Shown here piece by piece: positions 16,285 through 24,065 of a stretch of 57,561 nucleotides of DNA. A model generated the notes under the pieces. The model ran no database searches. It had not been told where the DNA came from and was given only the letters and a program-made list of their open reading frames with translations. Position 1 is the stretch's first letter. Each line of letters starts with the position of its first letter. Origin of the DNA: Bacillota bacterium (GTDB lineage: Bacteria; Bacillota; Clostridia; Christensenellales; Aristaeellaceae); NCBI GenBank assembly GCA_023396045.1, contig JAEWXD010000018.1:1-57561 (forward strand). The letters are read 5' to 3'. The position numbers and the translations under genes were made by a program.

Positions 16285-16328
16285 GCTTCGTTCTCCTTTC
16301 TACTTTTGCCATACATGTGATATAGAAA

Positions 16329-16357
16329 AGTATAGTATGAAAAAAATTTTCTGTCAA
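16329..16357 (-). promoter_or_regulatory. Sigma-A promoter of the met leader and metNIQ
   Basis: Minus strand TTGACA (16357-16352), 17 bp, TATACT (16334-16329). Predicted start near 16322, giving only about 38 nt before the leader ATG and about 190 nt before metN, too little for a SAM riboswitch plus terminator or a Met T-box. Confidence 0.88.
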
Positions 16358-16418
16358 GACTTAAAATGAAAAAAATCTAAATACTTTATTTTTGCTGGTA
16401 AGTTTCTGTAGTATTAAC

Positions 16419-16447
16419 TTGATAAAAGAAACTGAAAATGCTATACT
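16419..16447 (+). promoter_or_regulatory. Sigma-A promoter of purC
   Basis: TTGATA at 16419-16424 and TATACT at 16442-16447 with 17 bp between, 30 nt before the purC start. It is divergent from the met leader promoter; no purine riboswitch or PurR-type box was recognised in the 61 bp between them. Confidence 0.75.
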
Positions 16448-16477
16448 ATATTATCTTTTGTAAAGGAAGTATGGAAA

Positions 16478-17173
16478 GTGGAGCTCATTAAAAAAGGTAA
16501 AAGCAAATTTGTTTACGCTACCGAAAACCCGGAAGAAATTGTAATTCAGTTTATAGACCAGGCTTTGGCTTGCAACGGTTTAAAACGTGGTAGAATAGAG
16601 GGAAAAGGTAAGGTAAATGCTGCCGTTACCAGTACCATTTATACAATGCTTGAGCAAAATAATATTGCTACCCACTATATTAAAACATTGGATGAAACCA
16701 GTATTCTGGTTAAAAAGTTAGATATTATTCCCATACTTATAAAGGTGCGCAATCGTGCTGCAGGAAACTTTGCACAGCGTCTTTCTATACCATTGGGCAC
16801 CAAATTCTCTCGCCCTATTGTAGAGCTTTGCTTGCATGATAGTGTATTGCATAACCCTATTATCAATAAAAGTCATGTACTTGCTTTTGAGTGGGCCACC
16901 GAAGAAGAAATTGATTTTATGATTGCGCAAGCACTTAAAATCAACACTTTATTGCAGGGCTTTTTAAATAAAGAGAAAATCTCTTTGGTAGATTTTACCG
17001 TAGAGTTTGGAAAGCATCATAACCAAATTCTTTTGGCAGATGATATCAGTACAGATAATACTCGCTTATGGGATGCAGAAACAGATGAATCTATGGATAT
17101 GGATCGGTTCCGTTGGGGTCTGGGCGATATAGAAGAACAATATAGAGAACTGGTAGAACGTTTGGTTAAATAA
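16478..17173 (+). CDS. purC: PurC, SAICAR synthetase
   Basis: Phosphoribosylaminoimidazole-succinocarboxamide synthase, step 8 of IMP synthesis, which joins CAIR and aspartate using ATP. 231 residues, normal length. Motifs: GKSKFVYAT at the N-terminus, RNRAAGNFAQR, EFGKHHNQILLADDISTDNTRLWD, and a C-terminal DMDRFRWGLGD. Start is GTG at 16478 with AAGGAAG upstream; the ATG at 16471 is out of frame and soon stops. It is a single-gene unit, not inside a pur operon, and ends at a terminator shared with the convergent pseudouridine synthase gene. Confidence 0.95.
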   Translation: MELIKKGKSKFVYATENPEEIVIQFIDQALACNGLKRGRIEGKGKVNAAVTSTIYTMLEQNNIATHYIKTLDETSILVKKLDIIPILIKVRNRAAGNFAQRLSIPLGTKFSRPIVELCLHDSVLHNPIINKSHVLAFEWATEEEIDFMIAQALKINTLLQGFLNKEKISLVDFTVEFGKHHNQILLADDISTDNTRLWDAETDESMDMDRFRWGLGDIEEQYRELVERLVK

Positions 17174-17185
17174 AATATGGTGATT

Positions 17186-17215
17186 AAAATGGCGATTGGT
17201 ATCAATCGCCATTTT
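17186..17215. terminator. Bidirectional terminator between purC and the RluA-type gene
   Basis: A 13-bp perfect stem (AAAATGGCGATTG with CAATCGCCATTTT), 4-nt loop, T-runs on both strands. It overlaps the stop codon of the minus-strand gene. Confidence 0.9.
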
Positions 17216-18113
17216 TGTATATTGTTTGAAATACTTCGGGTATGGGTGCTGTAAATTCGCTGGTTTCATTTTTATAGGGTAACTTTACCCTGATTTTATG
17301 GGAATGCAAGGCAAAACGCTTAGGTAGCAAGGGGTGCTCTGTGCCATACACATAATCACCTGCTACAGGAGAGCCATGGTAGGAAAAATGCAAACGTATT
17401 TGGTGCGTTCTGCCGGTAAGCAAATTTACTTTGCAAAAGGCATATTTACTATTTTTTTGTAGCAGGGAATAATTGGTTTTGGATTCTTTGCCACTTTCAT
17501 GAATACCCCAGGTGTTGGTTGTTAACCTTGCAATAGGCAGGTTAATTTGGCCTTCTTCTTCCATGTTAAAGTTTTCCACCAAGGCACAATACTCTCTATA
17601 AAATTCATCGGTATGCAGCTTGCTTTGTAAATAACTTTGTATATAAGCGTTTTTGGCAATGAGCATTAGGCCGCTGGTGCCACAGTCTAAACGGTTGAGT
17701 GGCCTATATATAAAGTGATCGGGCTCTTTAAAATAATGCATCAGAGCATTGGGCAAGGTGTTGCAGGTGTCATTTAATCCAAGTACGGTAGGAAGTGGGG
17801 CAGGCTTGTTTAATAGCAAAATTTGTTCATCTTCATAAATAACATCCAGTGGCATAGCAAGGCTACGGCAAGGGTAGTGTTTATCTTCTGGTAAAAGTAC
17901 TTCTATGGTATCTCCTTGCATGCATATATGGTTGGTAAAAGCCAATGTACCATTGCATAATATTTGCCCTTCAAATTTAGCACGCTTTAGCATTTCATAA
18001 CTGATATGCAATTGGTTTCTACATACTTTTTCAACACTGGTATGATCTTGTTCTACAAGGCATTGTAAGTGAATGTGAGGGTTGTAACCTATATTTGTAT
18101 ATTCTTGTATCAT
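17202..18113 (-). CDS. RluA-family RNA pseudouridine synthase
   Basis: Converts specific uridines in rRNA or tRNA to pseudouridine. 303 residues from the chosen start at 18113 (MIQEY). The N-terminal about 80 residues resemble an S4 RNA-binding domain (SYEMLKRAKFEGQILCNG), followed by the catalytic core with NRLDCGTSGL containing the catalytic Asp, then LLTGRTHQIRLH and a HSHKIRV C-terminal motif. An upstream in-frame start (18134) would lie in the preceding terminator. Which RNA position it modifies cannot be told from sequence. Confidence 0.88.
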   Translation of the reverse strand: MIQEYTNIGYNPHIHLQCLVEQDHTSVEKVCRNQLHISYEMLKRAKFEGQILCNGTLAFTNHICMQGDTIEVLLPEDKHYPCRSLAMPLDVIYEDEQILLLNKPAPLPTVLGLNDTCNTLPNALMHYFKEPDHFIYRPLNRLDCGTSGLMLIAKNAYIQSYLQSKLHTDEFYREYCALVENFNMEEEGQINLPIARLTTNTWGIHESGKESKTNYSLLQKNSKYAFCKVNLLTGRTHQIRLHFSYHGSPVAGDYVYGTEHPLLPKRFALHSHKIRVKLPYKNETSEFTAPIPEVFQTIYKNGD

Positions 18114-18127
18114 AATTCCTAATAAAA

Positions 18128-18149
18128 ACCCCAATCGTAGGATTGGGGT
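18128..18149 (-). terminator. Terminator of the SH3 surface-protein gene
   Basis: 9-bp stem ACCCCAATC/GATTGGGGT with a 4-nt loop followed by TTTTTATT on the minus strand, just after the stop at 18156. Confidence 0.85.
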
Positions 18150-18155
18150 ATATTT

Positions 18156-20402
18156 TTATTGACCTTTGTTTACAGCATCTTGTATTGCTTTTGCGTGGTC
18201 TTTATCTACTATATTGGTTCTATGTACTCTACTGTTGGTAAAGTGTAAACACATTTGGCCATCATAGTCATTGTCTTTGATGGTGTTGCCGGCAGGGTTG
18301 TGAGGTATACCGTATAGTGAAGCAGCATAGGTTTTGCCGTTGATGCTCACCCACATCGGTCTTCTCCAAGACTTGGTTTTTGCAATATCAGAAGCACGTT
18401 TTACACCGTAAATTTCACATAGTATTTGTGTATCACGTTTAGTAAGTGGTTCACCATCTACGTGGCTACCACCAGCCCATCTATACATCATGAAAGATTT
18501 ACCGGTTATTACGTCCATTACTTGGAAACTTGAACCACGTGGCCATAAGGCATTCATTTCACCGGTGTTCCAGTCGCTCTTTACAACAGGTCTAAACAAT
18601 TGGAAATTACCAATGGTTTGGCTGGAATTTGGGGTTGTATTTGGTTTGTTGTTGATATTATTACTGTTACCGGGATTATTAGGATTTGTATTGTTATTGT
18701 CTAAAATATTACCCTTGTTATCACTGATTTTTACAGTATCACCACGCACAAAACCAAATTGGTTGTTGTATTTTACTTTATACCATGTATAGTTTCTGGA
18801 AACAGAAGTACCAAAGTATTCTAATATTGTGCCACGGTTAGGGATAGATGTAATGGTTTTACCGCCGGCACTCTCTCTAAAGTTTACAGCACCTTTTACA
18901 GTTACAATATAACCGTTAGGGTTCTGATTGGGAGCTGTGGTAACGCTTGGTAAAGGTAAGTTTGGTGTTTCGTTTGCACCTAATATACGAACGGTTTTGC
19001 CCATTACCCAAAGCTCAGTGGCTTGGTATGCAATTTTATACCATTCTCTACCATCAACAACGGCAGTTCTGATATAAGGGAAAGTTGTACCAAGGGGCAC
19101 ATTATATGCAGCCTTTGTACCGGTTTGTGGAGATACACGTAAATTTACTTTGTCTACAATTGTTATTAATACATTGCTATTTTGTTGCGGTACAAATGTA
19201 TTTGGTGTATTGGGAACAGGTGTAGGGTAAAGAGGTGTTGCATTGCCTGTATAGTAGTTTACAGAATCACTACGCAAGTAACCGGATATACCATTCACGT
19301 TAATTGGATACCAAGTATAACCACTGCTTATAATTGCCGGCGCAATAACTGCGTGGGTTTGGTTTTGGCTTAAAGAAATTAACACTGTACCGTTAGGGCC
19401 ACTGCGTAAGCTGGCTGCAGGAATGGTGGTTATTACATAGCCAAAGCCTTGGGTAGTTATATTGGTATTGGGATTTACTGGTGTTGGGGTTGTAAGTCCG
19501 GCTTGTGGATTTGCATCATTGTTAAAGCGAAGCATATCACTACGTACATAGCCGGTAATAGTATTTGCAGTAATTTTGTACCATGTGTAACCATCGTTTT
19601 GTGTAGGTTGTTCAAGTACGGCATAAGTTGCACCTAAGCCAACTCTGCCAATACGTGTTCCATGTAATTCTGCAGTTTTACGGATATTTACTTTATCTAT
19701 TACCAGTGTAATAGAACCAAAAGCACTTGGAGTTTGTTGGGGTTGGGTAATTGTATTGCCGGGGGAAATAGGTGCTGTACTGGTTATGCTGGTTTCGCGT
19801 ACAGTGTCCCCGCGTAAGTAAGAATAGCCATGAACGGCATGGTAAATTCTATACCAAGTGTAATTTCCTTTTTGTGTTTTTTGCGTGAAGGCATATTCTT
19901 CGTTTTTATTCACTTTTGCGATTTTGCCGCCATCGGCTTTATCGCGCAAGTTAATACCGGAAACAGTGGTAACAAGATAACCTAATATTGTTTCTCGGCC
20001 GTTGCCTACAGTCATGGATATGGAGTTGGTAGAGATGGCATTGCTGTGGCTTGTAACATATTTACTGGCATCCGCTTGGTTCATGAGTGTGATATAGCTT
20101 GCCTGTACATAACCGGTAAGTTGGTTAGAACCAATATAAACAGCGTACCAAGGCACGTTTGCATTGTCGGTTAGTGTTTGCAAAATCTGCACTACTTCTC
20201 CTCTGTTTAATTGCTGTATGGTTTTACCACCTACGCTATTTCTAACATTTAAGCCACCTTTGTTTACTATGCCAAGGGCATAGTTTTGCACAGCGCTCGC
20301 TTTTGCATTTTGTGGCAAAAAGCTTGCAAACAACACAAAACAGAGCAATATACTAAGTGCCTTATAATACAGTTTATTTATGGTTTTGTTGTTACCTATC
20401 AT
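18156..20402 (-). CDS. Secreted protein with six SH3b repeats and a conserved C-terminal domain
   Basis: 748-residue exported protein. A signal peptide (about residues 1-36, ending in AKASA) is followed by six bacterial SH3 (SH3_3-like) repeats of about 65 residues, each with a V/I-N-[LFI]-R motif, a W-Y near the end and G-Y/F-[LV]-R. Pro/Asn/Thr-rich linkers join them, ending in a long Asn/Pro/Gly stretch. The last about 150 residues are a distinct domain with WPRGSSF, GGSHVDGEPLT, KTYAASLYGIPHN and GQMCLHFTNSRVH. I recall similar tails on other clostridial SH3 proteins, but no activity is known to me. Probable role: cell-wall binding and perhaps wall modification. It has its own consensus promoter and terminator. 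Confidence 0.85.
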   Translation of the reverse strand: MIGNNKTINKLYYKALSILLCFVLFASFLPQNAKASAVQNYALGIVNKGGLNVRNSVGGKTIQQLNRGEVVQILQTLTDNANVPWYAVYIGSNQLTGYVQASYITLMNQADASKYVTSHSNAISTNSISMTVGNGRETILGYLVTTVSGINLRDKADGGKIAKVNKNEEYAFTQKTQKGNYTWYRIYHAVHGYSYLRGDTVRETSITSTAPISPGNTITQPQQTPSAFGSITLVIDKVNIRKTAELHGTRIGRVGLGATYAVLEQPTQNDGYTWYKITANTITGYVRSDMLRFNNDANPQAGLTTPTPVNPNTNITTQGFGYVITTIPAASLRSGPNGTVLISLSQNQTHAVIAPAIISSGYTWYPINVNGISGYLRSDSVNYYTGNATPLYPTPVPNTPNTFVPQQNSNVLITIVDKVNLRVSPQTGTKAAYNVPLGTTFPYIRTAVVDGREWYKIAYQATELWVMGKTVRILGANETPNLPLPSVTTAPNQNPNGYIVTVKGAVNFRESAGGKTITSIPNRGTILEYFGTSVSRNYTWYKVKYNNQFGFVRGDTVKISDNKGNILDNNNTNPNNPGNSNNINNKPNTTPNSSQTIGNFQLFRPVVKSDWNTGEMNALWPRGSSFQVMDVITGKSFMMYRWAGGSHVDGEPLTKRDTQILCEIYGVKRASDIAKTKSWRRPMWVSINGKTYAASLYGIPHNPAGNTIKDNDYDGQMCLHFTNSRVHRTNIVDKDHAKAIQDAVNKGQ

Positions 20403-20447
20403 AACAATTACCTCTCCAACCTATAGATTTGCTAATTTATCAAACAC

Positions 20448-20476
20448 ATTATATTACAAAATTATTACACTGTCAA
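20448..20476 (-). promoter_or_regulatory. Consensus sigma-A promoter of the SH3 protein gene
   Basis: Minus strand TTGACA (20476-20471), 17 bp, TATAAT (20453-20448): a perfect match to consensus, which suggests strong constitutive expression. Confidence 0.9.
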
Positions 20477-20525
20477 CAATAATTTATAATAAATGTTCTA
20501 AAAAGTTAACAAAATAATAAAAAAC

Positions 20526-20545
20526 AAGCCAAGATATCTTGGCTT
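20526..20545 (-). terminator. Terminator of ileS
   Basis: A 20-bp perfect palindrome (AAGCCAAGA arms) followed by GTTTTTTATT on the minus strand, 13 nt after the ileS stop. Confidence 0.85.
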
Positions 20546-20557
20546 ATTTAATGTGTT

Positions 20558-23500
20558 TTAGTTTTGTACAAATAGTACGGCTTCTTCGTCGTTGATGCTC
20601 CAAGATTTATAGAAACCGCCATCTGCTTGTAACATTTCTTCATCGCAAAGCACAGGGCTTTGTTCTATTTTTATAAGGTCTTTTGCAAGCACTCCAAGGC
20701 GAATTTGTTCATCAAAGCTTTGGAATACTTTAGCAAGTTTTTCATTGCAAAAGTATTTTACGGTAATTCTATCGGTTACATCAAAGTCTGCATCTTTACG
20801 CATAGTTTGAATTTTGCTGATAATCTCTCTGGCATATCCTTCGGCAATCAAAGTTTCGTTTAAGTTGGTGTCTAAAACTACGGTAATGCCGTTTTCAGAT
20901 TCTGCAGTAAAGCCGGCTTTTTGCACAGCATTGGTTAATACATCGTCTTTTTCCAATATTACTTCAGTACTGTCTACTTCAAAACGGATTGTTTCGCCAC
21001 GCTTAAATGCACTTACTACAGCATTGCCGTCCATAGCTGCTAAAGCTTGGCTGATTTTGCCGAGTAGTTTGCCGTATTTAGGTCCAATGGTGCGCATTTG
21101 TGGTTTTAATTGATAGCTTGTATATTCGCTGCTGTCGCTAATGAATTCCACCTGTTTTACGTTGATTTCATCTTTCAATAGCTCACAATATTCTTCCGGG
21201 AATTGTGTACCACTTACAAACATACTTTGTAAGGGCTGGCGAACCTTTATGTTGCTTGCACTACGGCAGGTACGTGCCAAAGCAACAGTTTTTATCAAAG
21301 CGTCCATATTGCTATTTAGGTTTGCATCAATGTAGCTTTGGTTTACCACTGGGAAGTCGCATAAATGTACACTTTCTGGTGCATTGCTGTCCACAGACTT
21401 CACTAAGTTTTGATAGATTTCTTCAGCCATAAATGGTACAAACGGAGCAATGAGTTTAGAAAGGTTTTGTAATACTTCATATAAAGTAATAAATGCAGCT
21501 TCCTTATCGGCGCCCATATCTTTGCCGGTACCCTTGCCCCAGAAACGTTCACGGCTACGACGAATATACCAGTTGCTTAAATCGTCTACAAACGCAGTCA
21601 ATAGCTTGGTGCTTTCTAAAATTTGGTAGTTTTCTAAGCAATTATCTACACTTTGAATCAATTGGTGCAAGCGGCTCAAAATCCATTTGTCCATTAGGCT
21701 CAACTGTGCTTTTTCCAATGGATGTTCCATGGGGTTAAATTGATCAATATTGGCATAGAGTACAAAGAAAGCGTATACATTTTGTAATGTACCCATGAAT
21801 TTTCTTTGGCTATCGCTAATAGCAGTGTCGCTAAAACGAATGGGGAGCCATGGTTGGCCAACACTATAGAAATACCAACGCACACAGTCTGCACCTTGTT
21901 TTTCAAGCACAGACCATGGGTCTACTACATTGCCAAGGTGCTTACTCATTTTTCTGCCGTTTTCATCTTGTACGTGGCCTAAAACAATACAGTTTTTGAA
22001 GGATGGTACATCGTCAAACAATAGGGTAGAAAGTGCAAGCATGGTGTAGAACCAACCACGGGTTTGGTCTATAGCTTCGCTGATAAAGTTGGCAGGGTAT
22101 CTTGCTTCAAACTCTTCTTTGTTTTCAAAGGGGTAGTGCCATTGTGCATAAGGCATGGAGCCGGAGTCTGCCCAGCAGTCAATTACTTCCGGCACACGCT
22201 TCATTGGTTTGCCACAGTGAGGGCATTTGATTTCTACCCTGTCAATGTATGGGCGGTGCAATTCGATATTTTCATCTACTTCATGGGTAGCCATTTCTCT
22301 TAATTCTTGTTTGCTGCCAATTACGTGCACATGGCCATCTTCACACATCCATACAGGTAGTGGTGTACCCCAATAACGTTCGCGAGAAAGGCCCCAGTCT
22401 ACTACATTTTCTAAGAAGTTACCCATACGGCCTTCTTTGATGTGTTCTGGCATCCAGTTTACAGAAAGGTTGTTTTTTACCAATTTGTCCTTTACTTCTG
22501 TCATACGGATAAACCAAGTGCCACGTGCATAGTAGAGCAGTGGTGTATCACAGCGCCAGCAGAATGGATAATTGTGTGTAAATTTAGGCGCGCTAAATAA
22601 AAGTTTGCGTTCTTCCAATTCTTTTAAAATGGGTTCGTCTGCATCTTTTACAAAGGTACCGGCCCATTTTGTGCCTTCAATAAATTTACCTTCGGTATTT
22701 ACCAACTGCACAAATGGCAAGTTGTTATCTCTACCAACTCTGGCATCGTCTTCACCAAAGGCTGGGGCAGTGTGTACTACACCGGTACCATCGGTAAGGG
22801 TTACATAGTCGTCAGAAACAACATACCAGGCTTTTTCTCTTGGTAATGTTGCAAGCGGGAAAAGTGGTTCATATTCCATACCGCAAAGTTCTGCACCTTT
22901 TACAGTACGCAATACTTCTAAGTGGTGTGCACATTCGCCAAATAAGCTTTCGGTTAAAGCTTCTGCAAAAATAAAACGTTCGCCATCGTGTTCTACTTCT
23001 ACATAATTTTCTTTTGCATTCACTACCAATGCAACGTTGCTGGGCAAAGTCCATGGGGTAGTGGTCCATGCTAAGATATACAAGTTATCTTCATTTTTTA
23101 CTTTAAAGCGAACGATGGCACTGCGTTCGGTTACTTCTTTATAACCTTGTGCTACTTCATGGCTGGAAAGCGCTGTACCACAACGTGGGCAGAAAGGTAC
23201 TACCTTGTGGCCTTTGTATAGCAAGCCTTTATCGCTGATTTTTTTCAGTGCCCACCAAACACTTTCAATATAATCATTATGGTAGGTAACATAGGGCTTA
23301 TCCATATCGCACCAGTAGCCGATACGGTCGCTCATTTCCTTCCATTCACCCAAATATTTCCAAACGCTTTTTTTACATTCTTCAATAAATGGTTCAATGC
23401 CATATTCTTCAATTTGGGATTTGCTGTCAAGGCCCAACTTCTTTTCTACTTCCAGTTCTACCGGTAGGCCGTGGGTGTCCCAACCGGCTTTGCGCAGTAC

Positions 23501-23734
23501 ATCGTAGCCCTTCATGGTACGATAACGTGGAATTAAGTCCTTAATGGCACGTGTAAGCATATGGCCAATGTGCGGTTTGCCGTTTGCTGTAGGTGGGCCA
23601 TCGTAAAATGTAAATTTTTCTGCGCCTTTGCGGTGTGCAAAGCTTTTTTGAAAGATATTATTTTCTTGCCAAAAAGCCAAAACTTCTTTTTCTCTGGCTA
23701 CAAAATTCATATCCGTAGAAACTTTTTTGTACAT
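20558..23734 (-). CDS. ileS: Isoleucyl-tRNA synthetase, type 2
   Basis: Charges tRNA-Ile. 1058 residues from the start at 23734 (MYKKVS), preceded by GGAGGAAAT. Class I signatures are present: KPHIGHML and GRKMSKHLGN. Length over 1000 residues and the segment WDTHGLPVELEVEKKLGLDSK fit the long type-2 (IleS2) group rather than the E. coli type-1 enzyme. Type-2 enzymes are often naturally tolerant of mupirocin, which is family knowledge and not tested here. Expression is controlled by a T-box leader upstream. The annotated upstream extension of 26 residues runs into the leader and was rejected. Confidence 0.96.
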   Translation of the reverse strand: MYKKVSTDMNFVAREKEVLAFWQENNIFQKSFAHRKGAEKFTFYDGPPTANGKPHIGHMLTRAIKDLIPRYRTMKGYDVLRKAGWDTHGLPVELEVEKKLGLDSKSQIEEYGIEPFIEECKKSVWKYLGEWKEMSDRIGYWCDMDKPYVTYHNDYIESVWWALKKISDKGLLYKGHKVVPFCPRCGTALSSHEVAQGYKEVTERSAIVRFKVKNEDNLYILAWTTTPWTLPSNVALVVNAKENYVEVEHDGERFIFAEALTESLFGECAHHLEVLRTVKGAELCGMEYEPLFPLATLPREKAWYVVSDDYVTLTDGTGVVHTAPAFGEDDARVGRDNNLPFVQLVNTEGKFIEGTKWAGTFVKDADEPILKELEERKLLFSAPKFTHNYPFCWRCDTPLLYYARGTWFIRMTEVKDKLVKNNLSVNWMPEHIKEGRMGNFLENVVDWGLSRERYWGTPLPVWMCEDGHVHVIGSKQELREMATHEVDENIELHRPYIDRVEIKCPHCGKPMKRVPEVIDCWADSGSMPYAQWHYPFENKEEFEARYPANFISEAIDQTRGWFYTMLALSTLLFDDVPSFKNCIVLGHVQDENGRKMSKHLGNVVDPWSVLEKQGADCVRWYFYSVGQPWLPIRFSDTAISDSQRKFMGTLQNVYAFFVLYANIDQFNPMEHPLEKAQLSLMDKWILSRLHQLIQSVDNCLENYQILESTKLLTAFVDDLSNWYIRRSRERFWGKGTGKDMGADKEAAFITLYEVLQNLSKLIAPFVPFMAEEIYQNLVKSVDSNAPESVHLCDFPVVNQSYIDANLNSNMDALIKTVALARTCRSASNIKVRQPLQSMFVSGTQFPEEYCELLKDEINVKQVEFISDSSEYTSYQLKPQMRTIGPKYGKLLGKISQALAAMDGNAVVSAFKRGETIRFEVDSTEVILEKDDVLTNAVQKAGFTAESENGITVVLDTNLNETLIAEGYAREIISKIQTMRKDADFDVTDRITVKYFCNEKLAKVFQSFDEQIRLGVLAKDLIKIEQSPVLCDEEMLQADGGFYKSWSINDEEAVLFVQN

Positions 23735-23766
23735 ATTTCCTCCTGTGATTTTTGGCTTTTTGTAAT

Positions 23767-23790
23767 AAAAAAAGCCCAGCTTTTTTGGGA
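23767..23790 (-). terminator. T-box leader terminator
   Basis: Within the ileS leader AAAAAAGC pairs with GCTTTTTT across a 3-nt loop, with a following T-run on the minus strand; it sits just downstream of the T-box sequence and would be antagonised by the antiterminator. Confidence 0.65.
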
Positions 23791-23975
23791 CGATATTATA
23801 CCGCGGTACCACCCAAATTGGCGCAAGCGCCCACTCTGTGCTAAATGCTGTCTGTAACGTAGACTTACGGCAACTGCACGCTCCGGGCTGATACTATATA
23901 CATTTTGCCATTGGGCTTTCACCATTTCCCAATTCGCTAAGGCAGGGTTTGTATATACGTTCCCATCATCGCTAA
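23768..23975 (-). promoter_or_regulatory. T-box riboswitch controlling ileS
   Basis: The minus strand carries the hallmark T-box sequence TGGGTGGTACCGCGG (23815-23801), followed by a terminator. Upstream are a Stem I-like hairpin with an ATTGGG/CCCAAT distal stem around GGTGAAAG and paired GTATATA arms. A candidate specifier codon ATC (23892-23890, in AGTATCAGCC) matches isoleucine and hence ileS. Uncharged tRNA-Ile should bind and allow read-through. The exact start is the predicted transcription start near 23975. Confidence 0.92.
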
Positions 23976-23980
23976 ATAGT

Positions 23981-24009
23981 ATTATACAATAAGAAAACAG
24001 GCTTGTAAA
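23981..24009 (-). promoter_or_regulatory. Sigma-A promoter of the ileS leader
   Basis: Minus strand TTTACA (24009-24004), 17 bp, TATAAT (23986-23981), immediately ahead of the T-box leader. Confidence 0.75.
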
Positions 24010-24031
24010 TAGCTAAAAAACGTATCAATAA

Positions 24032-24064
24032 ACATATAACCTTGCTTTTGGCAAGGTTATATGT
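24032..24064 (-). terminator. Terminator of nadE
   Basis: 14-bp perfect stem (ACATATAACCTTGC with GCAAGGTTATATGT), 5-nt loop, 2 nt after the nadE stop; the following T-run is short. Confidence 0.7.
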
Positions 24065-24065
24065 A

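Noticed and set aside
16131..16357. SAM riboswitch or Met T-box upstream of metN
   Set aside because: Looked for S-box helices and the GGTGGTACCGCG T-box sequence; neither is present, and the promoter leaves only about 190 nt, taken up by the leader ORF and terminator.
23735..23812. Longer ileS start at 23812
   Set aside because: The extra 26 residues are translated from the T-box antiterminator/terminator region; ATG at 23734 has GGAGGAAAT.
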